NCBI RefSeq assembly: GCF_002843315.1
Contig: NZ_MVDD01000001.1
Location: 496,001-560,000 of the forward strand
Reading direction: 5' to 3'
Length of the DNA: 64,000 nt
From: Labilibaculum filiforme
Lineage (GTDB): Bacteria; Bacteroidota; Bacteroidia; Bacteroidales; Marinifilaceae
Part shown: positions 37,422-46,623 of the stretch, piece by piece
How positions within the stretch are numbered: the first letter of the stretch is position 1
Layout of the letters: the number at the start of each line of letters is the position of its first letter
Notes under the pieces: generated by a model
Told to the model about the DNA's origin: nothing
Database searches by the model: none
Seen by the model: the letters and a program-made list of their open reading frames with translations, nothing else
Made by a program: the position numbers and the translations under genes

Positions 37422-37569
37422 AGAAAAACCTAAAAAAAACCACCGTCTTAAAAAGATTTTTATTGAACTTTTTCATTATATCATAATATCACACAACATC
37501 GAGTAGAAAAAAATGAATTTATCCTTCTTACAACTACCGCTACAATTCAATTTTGCCTTGTAAAACAGA

Positions 37570-38931
37570 CTAAACAAGACTTAAAAAATAAGCTCCAATT
37601 GAAAGGTAAATAAAAAGACCTACAATATCATTTAAGGTAGTTACAAAGGGTCCTGTTGCCAAAGCCGGATCAATTTTCATTCTATGAAGCGTTAATGGAA
37701 TTAAAGTTCCAAACACCGAAGCAAAAATAATTACTGCAAACAATGCAACCGAAACGCTAATTGTTAGACTAAAAGAATGACCAACCATAAATAGATTAAC
37801 CAGAAAAACCAATCCCGAACAAATTATACCATTCACAAATGCTCCCATTAATTCTCTTAACAATCGACTAAAGGTACTTTCAAAACCCAAGGAATTACTC
37901 GCAAGCCCTTGCACAATAATCGCTGCTGACTGAACACCAACATTTCCACCCATAGCAGTAATCAAAGGAATAAAGAATGCCATTGCAGTATAATTACCCA
38001 AATCACCTTCATGTCCTGATATCACAAAAGCACTAATAAGTCCGCCCATCAAACCAATTAACAACCAAGGCAAACGAGCTCTTGTTTGAATCCAAACCGA
38101 GTCACTCGACTCTACATCTTCGGTAAGACCAGATGCCATTTGATAATCTTTCTCGGCTTCATCACGAATTACATCTACCACATCATCTATGGTAATGCGC
38201 CCCATTAATCTGCCAATACTATCAATAACCGGTATTGCTACAAGGTCATACTTCTCCATAATTCGAGCAACTTCCTCGTCATGCTCATCGGTATGCACCG
38301 ACATCACATCAGGTTGGTAGATATTACTGATTTTTGCAGATGTTGGACTTAATATCATGATTTTTAAAGAAAGAGTTCCTTTTAAAATACCATCATCATC
38401 AACAACATACACGTAGTAAATTTCATCGATATCTTCTGCTTGACGACTTAATTCTCTAAGGCAGGTTAGAACGGTCCAATTCTCGTTCACCATCACCAAC
38501 TCTTTCGCCATCAAACCACCAGCAGTATCCTCGTCATAATGAAGCAGATCGACAATATCCCCTGCTTGCTCGATATCCCCAATATGGGCTAAAATTTCCT
38601 CTTTTTGCTCATCCGACATTCCTCCGATCACATCGGCGGCATCATCAGAATCCATTCTATTTATAAATTGTCTGGCTATAACTTCAACCGGCAACACCTT
38701 TAAAAAACGATCCCGATCATCCTCCTCCAATTCTGCTAACACATCGGCGGCAGTATCAATATCTAAAAGTAAATACAGAAACTTAGCTTCCTCTGTATTT
38801 AACTCATCATATATTTCGGCGATATCAGCAGGATGCAATCCATCCATCATGCCAACTGCTCCAGCCTCATCCTTTTCTTCGATAATTCTTTTTAACTGAT
38901 CGATGTATTCGCGAGTCAATTCAAATTGCAT
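37570..38931 (-). CDS. mgtE: magnesium transporter MgtE
   Basis: A 453-residue Mg2+ channel. The N-terminal MgtE_N domain (about 20-125, with LHPADIAEIYDEL) and a CBS pair (about 130-255) sense cytosolic magnesium. Five membrane helices (about 285-452) form the pore, with GGNVGVQSAAIIVQGLA and the C-terminal NDIVGLFIYLSIGAYFL. It lies 24 bases downstream of rsmA and is probably co-transcribed. A Mg2+-sensing RNA is not evident upstream. Confidence 0.95.
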   Translation of the reverse strand: MQFELTREYIDQLKRIIEEKDEAGAVGMMDGLHPADIAEIYDELNTEEAKFLYLLLDIDTAADVLAELEEDDRDRFLKVLPVEVIARQFINRMDSDDAADVIGGMSDEQKEEILAHIGDIEQAGDIVDLLHYDEDTAGGLMAKELVMVNENWTVLTCLRELSRQAEDIDEIYYVYVVDDDGILKGTLSLKIMILSPTSAKISNIYQPDVMSVHTDEHDEEVARIMEKYDLVAIPVIDSIGRLMGRITIDDVVDVIRDEAEKDYQMASGLTEDVESSDSVWIQTRARLPWLLIGLMGGLISAFVISGHEGDLGNYTAMAFFIPLITAMGGNVGVQSAAIIVQGLASNSLGFESTFSRLLRELMGAFVNGIICSGLVFLVNLFMVGHSFSLTISVSVALFAVIIFASVFGTLIPLTLHRMKIDPALATGPFVTTLNDIVGLFIYLSIGAYFLSLV

Positions 38932-38955
38932 ATCAATGTATTTTAGGTGTGATTT

Positions 38956-39747
38956 TTATTCTCTTAATTCCGTATGTATTAATTCTTCAACCTTATTGGT
39001 CAAGTAAACAAACTGATTTACAGATAATTGCTCAGGTCTCAATGCCATTATATCATCTTCCAGCTTATAATCACCCAGTACCGATTTCAAAGAATTCCGC
39101 AAGGTTTTCCGACGTTGATTGAACCCGGATTTAACGACTCGAAAAAATAGTTTTTCATCACAAGCAAGCCTATCTGTCGTATTTCTCTTCATACGAATTA
39201 CAGCAGATTTAACTTTAGGAGGGGGATCGAATACTGTTTCGCTAACCGTAAACAAATATTCGATATTGTAGAAAGCCTGCATCAGCACACTTAAAATACC
39301 ATAGGTTTTATTTCCTGGAACCGCAGCCATTCTTTCCGCCACTTCTTTTTGAATCATTCCCACCACCTCAGGAATTTGATCCCTATTCTCTAAAACCTTA
39401 AAGAAAATTTGAGAAGATATATTGTATGGGAAATTTCCTATTACAGCAAAAGGTTCCGAAAATAGTCTAGATAAATCATACTTTAAAAAATCCTCCCCAA
39501 TTATACGATCCGATAATTCAGGAAAATTTTCTTTCAAATAGCTTACCGATTCTCGGTCAATTTCGACTACATGAGTCTCAAACCGATCTTCCTTAAGTAA
39601 ATATTGGGTTAACACTCCCATCCCAGGACCAATTTCAAGCACTTTAGAAATGCCATCAGCCTCCATACTTGCAACTATTTTTTTTGCAATATTTAAATCT
39701 TTCAAAAAATGTTGCCCCAAACTCTTCTTAGCCCTAACGTATCCCAT
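38956..39747 (-). CDS. rsmA: 16S rRNA dimethyladenosine transferase (KsgA)
   Basis: Dimethylates A1518 and A1519 of 16S rRNA late in 30S assembly. The 263-residue protein opens with [12 protein letters not shown], has the SAM motif [12 protein letters not shown] (about 33-44) and the catalytic [12 protein letters not shown] (about 105-116, NxPY family). The start at [10 protein letters not shown] (39747) is chosen because homologues begin there; an upstream ATG at 39792 adds fifteen unconserved residues. Confidence 0.94.
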   Translation of the reverse strand: MGYVRAKKSLGQHFLKDLNIAKKIVASMEADGISKVLEIGPGMGVLTQYLLKEDRFETHVVEIDRESVSYLKENFPELSDRIIGEDFLKYDLSRLFSEPFAVIGNFPYNISSQIFFKVLENRDQIPEVVGMIQKEVAERMAAVPGNKTYGILSVLMQAFYNIEYLFTVSETVFDPPPKVKSAVIRMKRNTTDRLACDEKLFFRVVKSGFNQRRKTLRNSLKSVLGDYKLEDDIMALRPEQLSVNQFVYLTNKVEELIHTELRE

Positions 39748-39837
39748 ATCCTTCCAATTAACCCCCTTGAATTCAGCACCTCCCATTAACAAAAATTAAA
39801 AACAGAGGCTTTTCAAAGGAGATTTCAAACATTTACT

Positions 39838-39845
39838 TATTTTTG
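39838..39845 (+). promoter_or_regulatory. -7 box for flippase-like gene
   Basis: TATTTTTG followed by TAGC matches TAnnTTTG and gives a leader of about 112 bases. CGGCAA (39862-39867) and TTGCCG (39901-39906) in that leader can pair across a 33-base loop. Confidence 0.45.
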
Positions 39846-39962
39846 TAGCTGATTTATCGCTCGGCAAATTTAGGACTTAATACTAGAAACATTGCTTAAC
39901 TTGCCGAAAATTTAACCTTAGTTAGTTTTTTCTATTAAATCCTAACTCTAAAATTATCAATT

Positions 39963-40982
39963 TTGAAGAAAAAGCTTATACATATCATAAAATTTTTAAT
40001 CTTCTTTTCAATTAGCTGCTTCCTTTTTTGGTACGTTTATCGTGGACAAAATACTTCTGAGCTAATTTTCACTTTAAAAAATGAAGTTAACTACTACTGG
40101 ATTCTTCTTTCTCTATTTTTTGGATTACTAAGTCACATCAGCAGAACAATCCGTTGGAACATGCTTATTGAATCCTTAGGCAAAAAGCCTCGAACCATAA
40201 ATACTTTTCTTGCAGTTATGGTTGGTTATTTTGCAAACCTAGCACTACCTAGAATGGGCGAAATTTCAAGATGTGGCTTAATTAGCAAATATGAAAAAAT
40301 TTCTTTCTCGAAATTAGTAGGAACTGTGGTACTTGAAAGAGTGCTGGATATCATCATGCTAATTGTTTTTCTAATAATTGCCTTGTCAACGCAATTTTCG
40401 GTGATATCTCATTTCTTCTCCAACAATCCCGAAGTTAGTCGCAAGCTTTCCAATATATTTGCATCGGCCAACACCTTGTACGTAATTGCAGGCATCTCGA
40501 TACTAATATGGCTTTTAAGAAAAAAATTTAAAAACACTTTGGTATTTAAAAAAATTGACCAAACACTGTCTAATTTTATGGATGGGTTTCGTGCCATAAA
40601 GCAACTAGACAACAAATGGACCTTTGCCTTCCACACTGTCTTTATTTGGATCATGTATTATTTAATGACTTACATTTGTTTCTTTAGTTTCGGATTTACA
40701 TCAAATCTTCCTGCCATTGCCGGACTTACCGTTTTTGTGATGGGTAGCTTTGGGATGGTTGCTCCTGTTCAGGGAGGAATTGGTGCTTGGCATTTTATGG
40801 TGATAGGAACGCTTTTGGTTTATCTTCCCGAAGTTACCAACATCGAAACCATGTCGAAAAGTTTTGCTCTTGTAGTGCATGGCGCACAAACAGCAATGAT
40901 AATTATATTAGGTGCTCTATCGGTAATTCTTCTACCGATAGCAAACCGCAATCATACAAAATTAATAAAGTCTGAAATTTGA
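39963..40982 (+). CDS. flippase-like membrane protein, LPG synthase TM / UPF0104 family
   Basis: A 339-residue protein with about eight membrane segments of the lysylphosphatidylglycerol-synthase transmembrane family (AglD/YbhN-type). Signatures are SHISRTIRWNMLI, RMGEISRCGLISKYE (about 98-112), VLERVLDI, and GSFGMVAPVQGGIGAWHFM near the C-terminus. Members may flip lipids or lipid-linked sugars; the aminoacyl-transfer domain is absent here. Translation must begin at TTG (39963), since no ATG or GTG precedes the basic first helix. It runs directly into the next gene. Confidence 0.85.
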   Translation: MKKKLIHIIKFLIFFSISCFLFWYVYRGQNTSELIFTLKNEVNYYWILLSLFFGLLSHISRTIRWNMLIESLGKKPRTINTFLAVMVGYFANLALPRMGEISRCGLISKYEKISFSKLVGTVVLERVLDIIMLIVFLIIALSTQFSVISHFFSNNPEVSRKLSNIFASANTLYVIAGISILIWLLRKKFKNTLVFKKIDQTLSNFMDGFRAIKQLDNKWTFAFHTVFIWIMYYLMTYICFFSFGFTSNLPAIAGLTVFVMGSFGMVAPVQGGIGAWHFMVIGTLLVYLPEVTNIETMSKSFALVVHGAQTAMIIILGALSVILLPIANRNHTKLIKSEI

Positions 40983-40983
40983 G

Positions 40984-42165
40984 ATGAGCATCGATTTTAC
41001 CATTATTGAAGTTAACGATCTTCATTCAATAAAAGAATTTATTGAATTCCCCGTGCAACTTTACAAGAAGTGCAAAAACTGGGTTCGACCTCTTGACTCG
41101 GACATTGAAAAAGTTTTTGATCCGAAACAGAATAAAATGTTTACGCATGGCGAATGTATTCGCTGGATTCTTCAAGATCAAAACAACAAAACCATTGGCA
41201 GGGTTGCCGCATTTGTGGATCACAAAGCAAAAAACGTAAACGAGCAACCAACTGGAGGCTTTGGTTTTTTTGAATGCATCAATAACAAGCATGCCGCATT
41301 CACATTATTTGACACCTGCAAAAACTGGCTGGAAAACAAACAAATTGAAGCCATGGATGGACCTATTAATTTTGGTGAGAGACACCAATGGTGGGGACTT
41401 CATGTAGACGGAGATCATAGACCAGTTTATTGCATGCCTTATCATTTTAAATACTATCAGGAATTTTTCGATGCTTACGGATTCCAGATTTACTTTAAAC
41501 AATTTACTTACCGCACCAAATTTAGCATCGACAGCTTAAGTGAAATCATTAAATGGAAAGCGCAACGACTTTTAAACAACAGCGAATACAAAGTAGTTCA
41601 CTTTCAAAAAAATAATTCGGAAAAATTAATTGCTGATTTTGTACACATCTACAACGAAGCTTGGGTAAAAGAAATACCAGGAATTGATGGCATTTCGGAA
41701 CAACAAGCTCGGGATTTATTCCATACCTTACAACCAATAATGCATGAAAAACTGATGTGGTTTGCGTATCACAACAACGAACCAATTGGATTTTTCATTA
41801 TGCTGCCAGATTTAAATGAATTACTGCAACACATAAATGGCAAAATGACTCTTTATGCAAAGCTTCGTTTTATCTACTACAAACACATTCAAAAAAATAA
41901 GAATGCATTGGGATTAATATTTGGAGTAATTCCTGAATTTCAAAAGCGTGGAATAGAAGCCGCGATGATTTATGAGTTTTCCCGATCGGGATTTGACGCT
42001 AATTTTCCATTTTTAAATTTGGAAATGAATTGGATTGGCGATTTCAATCCCCGAATGAGTCATTTAATGGAGCACATTGGCGCTTCTATCTACAAAACCC
42101 ATCACACCTACCGAAAACTATTTGATGAGACAAAGGAGTTCAAACGCTCTGTTATTATAAAATAA
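40984..42165 (+). CDS. GNAT-like acyltransferase-fold protein of unknown function
   Basis: A 393-residue soluble protein. The C-terminal half has a GNAT-like nucleotide-loop motif GVIPEFQKRGIEAAM (about 318-332), and the N-terminal half contains GPINFGERHQWWGLHVDG (about 123-140). Related Bacteroidota proteins are annotated only as hypothetical or GNAT-like. Two bases separate its ATG from the TGA of the flippase-like gene, so they are translated together and may act on the same lipid or lipid-linked molecule. That partnership is inferred. Confidence 0.65.
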   Translation: MSIDFTIIEVNDLHSIKEFIEFPVQLYKKCKNWVRPLDSDIEKVFDPKQNKMFTHGECIRWILQDQNNKTIGRVAAFVDHKAKNVNEQPTGGFGFFECINNKHAAFTLFDTCKNWLENKQIEAMDGPINFGERHQWWGLHVDGDHRPVYCMPYHFKYYQEFFDAYGFQIYFKQFTYRTKFSIDSLSEIIKWKAQRLLNNSEYKVVHFQKNNSEKLIADFVHIYNEAWVKEIPGIDGISEQQARDLFHTLQPIMHEKLMWFAYHNNEPIGFFIMLPDLNELLQHINGKMTLYAKLRFIYYKHIQKNKNALGLIFGVIPEFQKRGIEAAMIYEFSRSGFDANFPFLNLEMNWIGDFNPRMSHLMEHIGASIYKTHHTYRKLFDETKEFKRSVIIK

Positions 42166-42196
42166 AAAAGCCTACCCTTTCGGGCAAGCTTTGTAT
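42166..42196. terminator. weak bidirectional hairpin
   Basis: AAAGC...ACCC and GGGC...GCTTT (about 42168-42193) form an imperfect stem between the GNAT-like gene and the convergent recQ. Two mismatches and a short T-run make it weak. Confidence 0.35.
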
Positions 42197-42277
42197 GATA
42201 ACAAATTAACATCAAAATAAGTCAAATAAAATGAAAGTCTATCTTGAAATTAAATTGGCACTATTTTCATGAACAAT

Positions 42278-44455
42278 TTACAACCCGTTTTCAGAATGAT
42301 AAACTATTCGCATTAAGCGAATATCACTTTCCGAAAACTCCTCTTCACCCAATTCTTCTAAAGCAAGCTCAATACTATCTGTTTCGGCCTCATCAAAATA
42401 CTCCATAATTTCCTCCTGACGATCTTCATCAATCGTTTCATCTACATAGTAGTTCAAATTCAGTTTCGTTCCCGAATATACAATTGCTTCCATCTCCCCA
42501 AGTAAATCAGAAAAGCCCATTCCTTTTGCTTCAGCAATATCTTCTAAATCCATTTTTCGATCTACACTCTGAATAATATAAACCTTAAATTTAGATTTAT
42601 CCACTACCGATCGAACCACCATATCCTGAGGTCTTTCCACCTCATTCTCTTCAACATGCTTCGCTATTAAGCCAACAAACTCTTTTCCAAAACGCTTCGC
42701 CTTGCCAGCACCAACACCTTGTATATGAGACAATTCCTCGATAGTTATTGGGTAATGAATTGCCATTTCCTCCAAAGAAGGATCCTGAAACACAACATAA
42801 GGAGGAACCTCTTTTTTCTTAGCAACCTTTCTTCTTAAGTCCTTCAACATAACCAACAAGGAAGTATCAACCGTAGCTGTACTCGCAGCTTTCGTCGCTT
42901 CCAAATCAACCCCCTCAAAATCATGATCATCCGTAAGCATAAAAGGCGTTGGATTTTTCAGAAACTTACGCCCTTCAGGTTTTAATTTAATCACCCCATA
43001 CTGCTCAATATCCTTTTCAATTAAGCAATGAACCAAGGCCCTGCGAAAAACCATATTCCAGAAATGAGCATCCCGGTCTTTACCGCAACCAAACATTTCC
43101 AATTCATCGTGCTTATAAGATTTAATAGAAGAATTCTGCTCACCGGTTAATATATTCACCAAATGATTTATTTTAAAGCGTTCCTTCACCAGCTTAACTA
43201 GCTTTAGTGCTTTAATAACGAATTCTTGTCCTTGAAATTCTTTCTTCGGATGCAAACAGTTATCGCAATTACCACAATTTGTATCGATATGATTTTCACC
43301 AAAATAGTGAAGCAACATGGTTCGTCGACAAATTGCCGATTCGGCAAAAGAAACGGTTTCTAATAAAAGCTGTCTGCCAATCTCCTGTTCGGCCACAGGT
43401 TTTCCCTGCATAAATTTCTCCAGCTTTTGAATATCTTTATAGCTATAAAAAGTCAGACAATGACCTTCTCCGCCATCACGCCCAGCTCTTCCGGTTTCCT
43501 GATAGTAGCCTTCTAAACTCTTTGGTATATCGTAATGAATTACATATCGCACATCAGGCTTATCAATCCCCATTCCAAAAGCAATGGTTGCCACCACAAC
43601 ATCCACATCTTCCATCAAAAATTTATCCTGATTGCCCGAACGAGTAGATGAATCCATTCCAGCATGATAAGGAACAGCTTTAATTCCATTCACCTGAAGG
43701 GTTTCGGCTAATTCCTCCACTTTTTTACGACTCAGACAATATATAATTCCTGATTTGCCAGCATTGGCGCGAATAAACTTAATTATCTCTTTGGTAGCAT
43801 TTACCTTTGGACGAACTTCGTAGTATAAATTCGGACGGTTAAACGACGATTTAAAAACCAACGCATCCAACATCCCCAAATTCTTTTGAATATCATGTTG
43901 TACTTTTGGCGTTGCCGTTGCTGTTAGTGCAATTATTGGTGCACTCCCAATCTCATTCACAATAGAGCGAATCTTTCTGTATTCCGGTCTAAAATCATGT
44001 CCCCATTCAGAAATACAATGTGCCTCATCTACAGCATAAAAAGAAATTTTTACCTGTTTCAAAAACTCAATATTACTTTCCTTGGTTAAAGATTCCGGAG
44101 CTACATATAAAAGTTTCGTTCTTCCTTCGAGAACATCTTCTTTTACTTTTAAGGTTGCCGATTTAGAGAGAGACGAATTCAAAAAATGAGCTACGCCATC
44201 ATCATCTCCAAAATTTCTCATTGCATCCACCTGATTTTTCATCAATGCGATCAATGGGGATATAACAATTGCTGTACCCTCCAACATTAATGAAGGCAAT
44301 TGATAACACAATGACTTTCCCCCACCTGTGGGCATTAACACAAACGTGTCGTTACCACTTAAGATATTTTGAATTACTGGTTCTTGATTTCCCTTAAAAT
44401 TTTCGAATCCAAAATACTTCTTTAAATTAGTTGATAATTCAAAGTTCTTTCCCAT
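42278..44455 (-). CDS. recQ: ATP-dependent DNA helicase RecQ
   Basis: A 725-residue 3'-5' helicase. It has Walker A MPTGGGKSLCYQLP (about 41-54), DEAHCISEWGHDFRPEY (motif II and the aromatic-rich loop), ALTATAT (motif III), motif VI QETGRAGRDG, a zinc site beginning CRRTMLLHYFG with CGNCDNC (about 377-398), the winged helix, and an HRDC domain (about 530-600, FQDPSLEEMA). A further acidic C-terminal tail of about 100 residues (GEEEFSESDIRLM) is longer than in Escherichia coli RecQ. Confidence 0.95.
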   Translation of the reverse strand: MGKNFELSTNLKKYFGFENFKGNQEPVIQNILSGNDTFVLMPTGGGKSLCYQLPSLMLEGTAIVISPLIALMKNQVDAMRNFGDDDGVAHFLNSSLSKSATLKVKEDVLEGRTKLLYVAPESLTKESNIEFLKQVKISFYAVDEAHCISEWGHDFRPEYRKIRSIVNEIGSAPIIALTATATPKVQHDIQKNLGMLDALVFKSSFNRPNLYYEVRPKVNATKEIIKFIRANAGKSGIIYCLSRKKVEELAETLQVNGIKAVPYHAGMDSSTRSGNQDKFLMEDVDVVVATIAFGMGIDKPDVRYVIHYDIPKSLEGYYQETGRAGRDGGEGHCLTFYSYKDIQKLEKFMQGKPVAEQEIGRQLLLETVSFAESAICRRTMLLHYFGENHIDTNCGNCDNCLHPKKEFQGQEFVIKALKLVKLVKERFKINHLVNILTGEQNSSIKSYKHDELEMFGCGKDRDAHFWNMVFRRALVHCLIEKDIEQYGVIKLKPEGRKFLKNPTPFMLTDDHDFEGVDLEATKAASTATVDTSLLVMLKDLRRKVAKKKEVPPYVVFQDPSLEEMAIHYPITIEELSHIQGVGAGKAKRFGKEFVGLIAKHVEENEVERPQDMVVRSVVDKSKFKVYIIQSVDRKMDLEDIAEAKGMGFSDLLGEMEAIVYSGTKLNLNYYVDETIDEDRQEEIMEYFDEAETDSIELALEELGEEEFSESDIRLMRIVYHSENGL

Positions 44456-44481
44456 GTTTATTACTTGATATGCTTTTTTCC

Positions 44482-44489
44482 CAAAAATA
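44482..44489 (-). promoter_or_regulatory. -7 box for recQ
   Basis: TATTTTTG on the minus strand, 26 bases before the recQ ATG, fits TAnnTTTG. A -33 box is not evident. Confidence 0.45.
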
Positions 44490-44689
44490 TATGCGGTCGG
44501 CTAAATTAACATTTTACTTAGCAACCTAAAATTTTTAAATAGCAATTTTTACATCACCATTCATTCCCGTATTACAAATTTCGATACTTTTGTATTTTAA
44601 ATTTAGATAAACACTAGTACAATTCAAAACGAAAACTGCAATTAACAGATTTTAACTCCTGATTGAACTTTCATTTATATGAGTTTAAT

Positions 44690-44697
44690 TAGCTTTG
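44690..44697 (+). promoter_or_regulatory. -7 box for kdsD
   Basis: TAGCTTTG followed by TAC fits TAnnTTTG. Transcription from about 44704 gives a leader of under 20 bases and supports the TTG at 44722 as the start. A TTG at 44663-44665 is 24 bases upstream, slightly too far for a -33 box. Confidence 0.5.
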
Positions 44698-44721
44698 TAC
44701 TCGAAATAAAAACCACAAGAT

Positions 44722-45690
44722 TTGAAGGCTACATACGACATTAAGCAAATTGCAATAAATACCATTGCAGAAGAAGAAAAAACCATTAGTCAGCTAAAAA
44801 AGCACATTGATGGAGATTTTGTTAACACTGTTGAATTAATCCTAAAAAGCAAAGGTAGGGTTGTAATTACTGGCATTGGCAAAAGTGCAAACATCGCCAA
44901 CAAAATAGTAGCTACACTTAATTCGACAGGCACACCAGCATTATTTATGCATGCTGCCGACGCCATTCATGGGGACTTAGGGATGATTCTTCCGGATGAC
45001 ATTATTATTTGCATTTCTAAAAGTGGAAGCACACCAGAAATCAAAGTTTTAGTGCCACTCATCAAAAACATGGGAAATACGTTAATTGGAATGGTCTCCG
45101 GGTTGGATTCTTTTCTTGCTAAAGAATCGGACTATGTTTTGAAAGCTGTTGTAGAAAAAGAAGCAGACCCAAACAACTTAGCTCCAACAAATTCAACTAC
45201 TGCACAACTTGTTATTGGAGATGCCTTGGCAGTATCCTTACTCGAATGCCGACAATTTACCAGTCAGGATTTTGCTAAATATCATCCAGGAGGAGCTCTA
45301 GGTAAAAAATTATATTTACGAGTTAGCGATCTTTACAAAAACGATCTTGCACCTAAAGTTTCCGAAGACGAAAGCATTCGTCCGATTATTATTGAGATTT
45401 CCTCCAAACGAATGGGTGCTACTGCCGTAGTTACCAAAGAAAATAAACTAGTTGGAATAATTACCGATGGTGATCTGCGAAGAATGTTAGAACAAAATAA
45501 AGATGTAAGCAAATTAACTGCGCGAGATATCATGTCGCCAAAGCCTAAGGCCATCGATCCAGATTCCCTTGCTATTAAAGCCTTTCAGCTGATGGAAGAC
45601 AATAATATAACGCAACTCGCGGTAGTGGAAAATGAAAAATATGTAGGAATGGTGCATTTGCATGATATCTTAAAAGAAGGAATTGTCTAA
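44722..45690 (+). CDS. kdsD: arabinose-5-phosphate isomerase, KpsF/GutQ family
   Basis: Converts ribulose 5-phosphate to arabinose 5-phosphate, the first step to KDO in lipopolysaccharide. The 322-residue protein has a SIS domain (about 35-175, with VVITGIGKSANIANKIVATL and SKSGSTPE) and two CBS domains (about 205-320). Length and order match the family. Translation appears to start at TTG (44722), just downstream of the promoter; no ATG gives a full SIS domain. It precedes tatC by 27 bases. Confidence 0.92.
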   Translation: MKATYDIKQIAINTIAEEEKTISQLKKHIDGDFVNTVELILKSKGRVVITGIGKSANIANKIVATLNSTGTPALFMHAADAIHGDLGMILPDDIIICISKSGSTPEIKVLVPLIKNMGNTLIGMVSGLDSFLAKESDYVLKAVVEKEADPNNLAPTNSTTAQLVIGDALAVSLLECRQFTSQDFAKYHPGGALGKKLYLRVSDLYKNDLAPKVSEDESIRPIIIEISSKRMGATAVVTKENKLVGIITDGDLRRMLEQNKDVSKLTARDIMSPKPKAIDPDSLAIKAFQLMEDNNITQLAVVENEKYVGMVHLHDILKEGIV

Positions 45691-45717
45691 CTTGGAGCAA
45701 TTAGAAAATTAACACAC

Positions 45718-46542
45718 ATGTCAGACAAAGAAGCAGCAAACAAAGAAAATCAAATGAGTTTTCTTGAACACCTTGAAGAACTAAGATGGCATTTAATGCG
45801 ATCGGTTATTGCCATTATGGTTTTTGCAATTGCTGCATTTATCTTTTACGATTTTATTTTTAACGTACTGATTCTTGCTCCTAAAAACCCTGAATTCTTC
45901 ACAAATAGAATGTTTTTCCGCTTTGCGGAATACATAGGAATTGAGTCGCTAAAAATTAACACACATCCTTTTCAGGTTATCAACATTAACATGGCGGGGC
46001 AGTTTGCAACACACATAAGTGTTTCTTTAGTGATTGGAATAATTGCCAGCTTTCCTTATATATTTTACGAATTCTGGAGTTTTCTTAAGCCTGCTCTATA
46101 CGATAACGAGAAAAAACATGCAAGAGGATCTATTTTTTACACCTCCTTTTTATTTGCATTGGGAGTTCTTTTCGGATACTATCTAATAACACCACTATCG
46201 GTTCATTTCCTAGGATCTTACAGTATAAGTGATCAGGTTATGAATCAAATAAACCTTACTTCTTACATCTCATCAATCACATCAATTGTTATAGCCTCTG
46301 GCGTGATTTTTGAACTTCCAGTACTTATTTTCTTTTTAAGTAAAATCGGACTGGTATCCCCTGAATTTTTAAAAAAATACAGAAAACACTCTGTTGTTTT
46401 AATTCTAATTCTTTCTGCCATCATTACGCCTCCAGATATCTTTAGTCAGGTTTTGGTTTGTTTACCTCTGATGTTGCTTTACGAAATAGGAATTAAAATA
46501 TCAAAGCGAGTTCAAAAAAATCAACAAGCAAATTTAGAATAA
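45718..46542 (+). CDS. tatC: Sec-independent protein translocase TatC
   Basis: Six-helix inner-membrane receptor for twin-arginine signal peptides. The 274-residue protein has the diagnostic MSFLEHLEELRWHL (about residues 13-26), FPYIFYEFWSFLKPALY (about 111-127) with the conserved FYEFW and proline, and AIITPPDIFSQ near the end. A periplasmic loop of about 50 residues after helix 1 is longer than in Escherichia coli. No tatA is adjacent. Confidence 0.95.
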   Translation: MSDKEAANKENQMSFLEHLEELRWHLMRSVIAIMVFAIAAFIFYDFIFNVLILAPKNPEFFTNRMFFRFAEYIGIESLKINTHPFQVININMAGQFATHISVSLVIGIIASFPYIFYEFWSFLKPALYDNEKKHARGSIFYTSFLFALGVLFGYYLITPLSVHFLGSYSISDQVMNQINLTSYISSITSIVIASGVIFELPVLIFFLSKIGLVSPEFLKKYRKHSVVLILILSAIITPPDIFSQVLVCLPLMLLYEIGIKISKRVQKNQQANLE

Positions 46543-46579
46543 ACAATTTTACCGTTTATTTGTATTTTCACTTAACTAT

Positions 46580-46606
46580 TGTCTGGAATATTATTTTATC
46601 CGGACA
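46580..46606 (+). promoter_or_regulatory. stem-loop before the DUF5686 gene
   Basis: TGTCTGGA (46580-46587) pairs with TCCGGACA (46599-46606), eight pairs with one G-U, around an eleven-base A/T loop. It ends 17 bases before the ATG and has no T-run, so it is not a standard terminator. Confidence 0.4.
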
Positions 46607-46623
46607 GTTACTATTGTATATTA

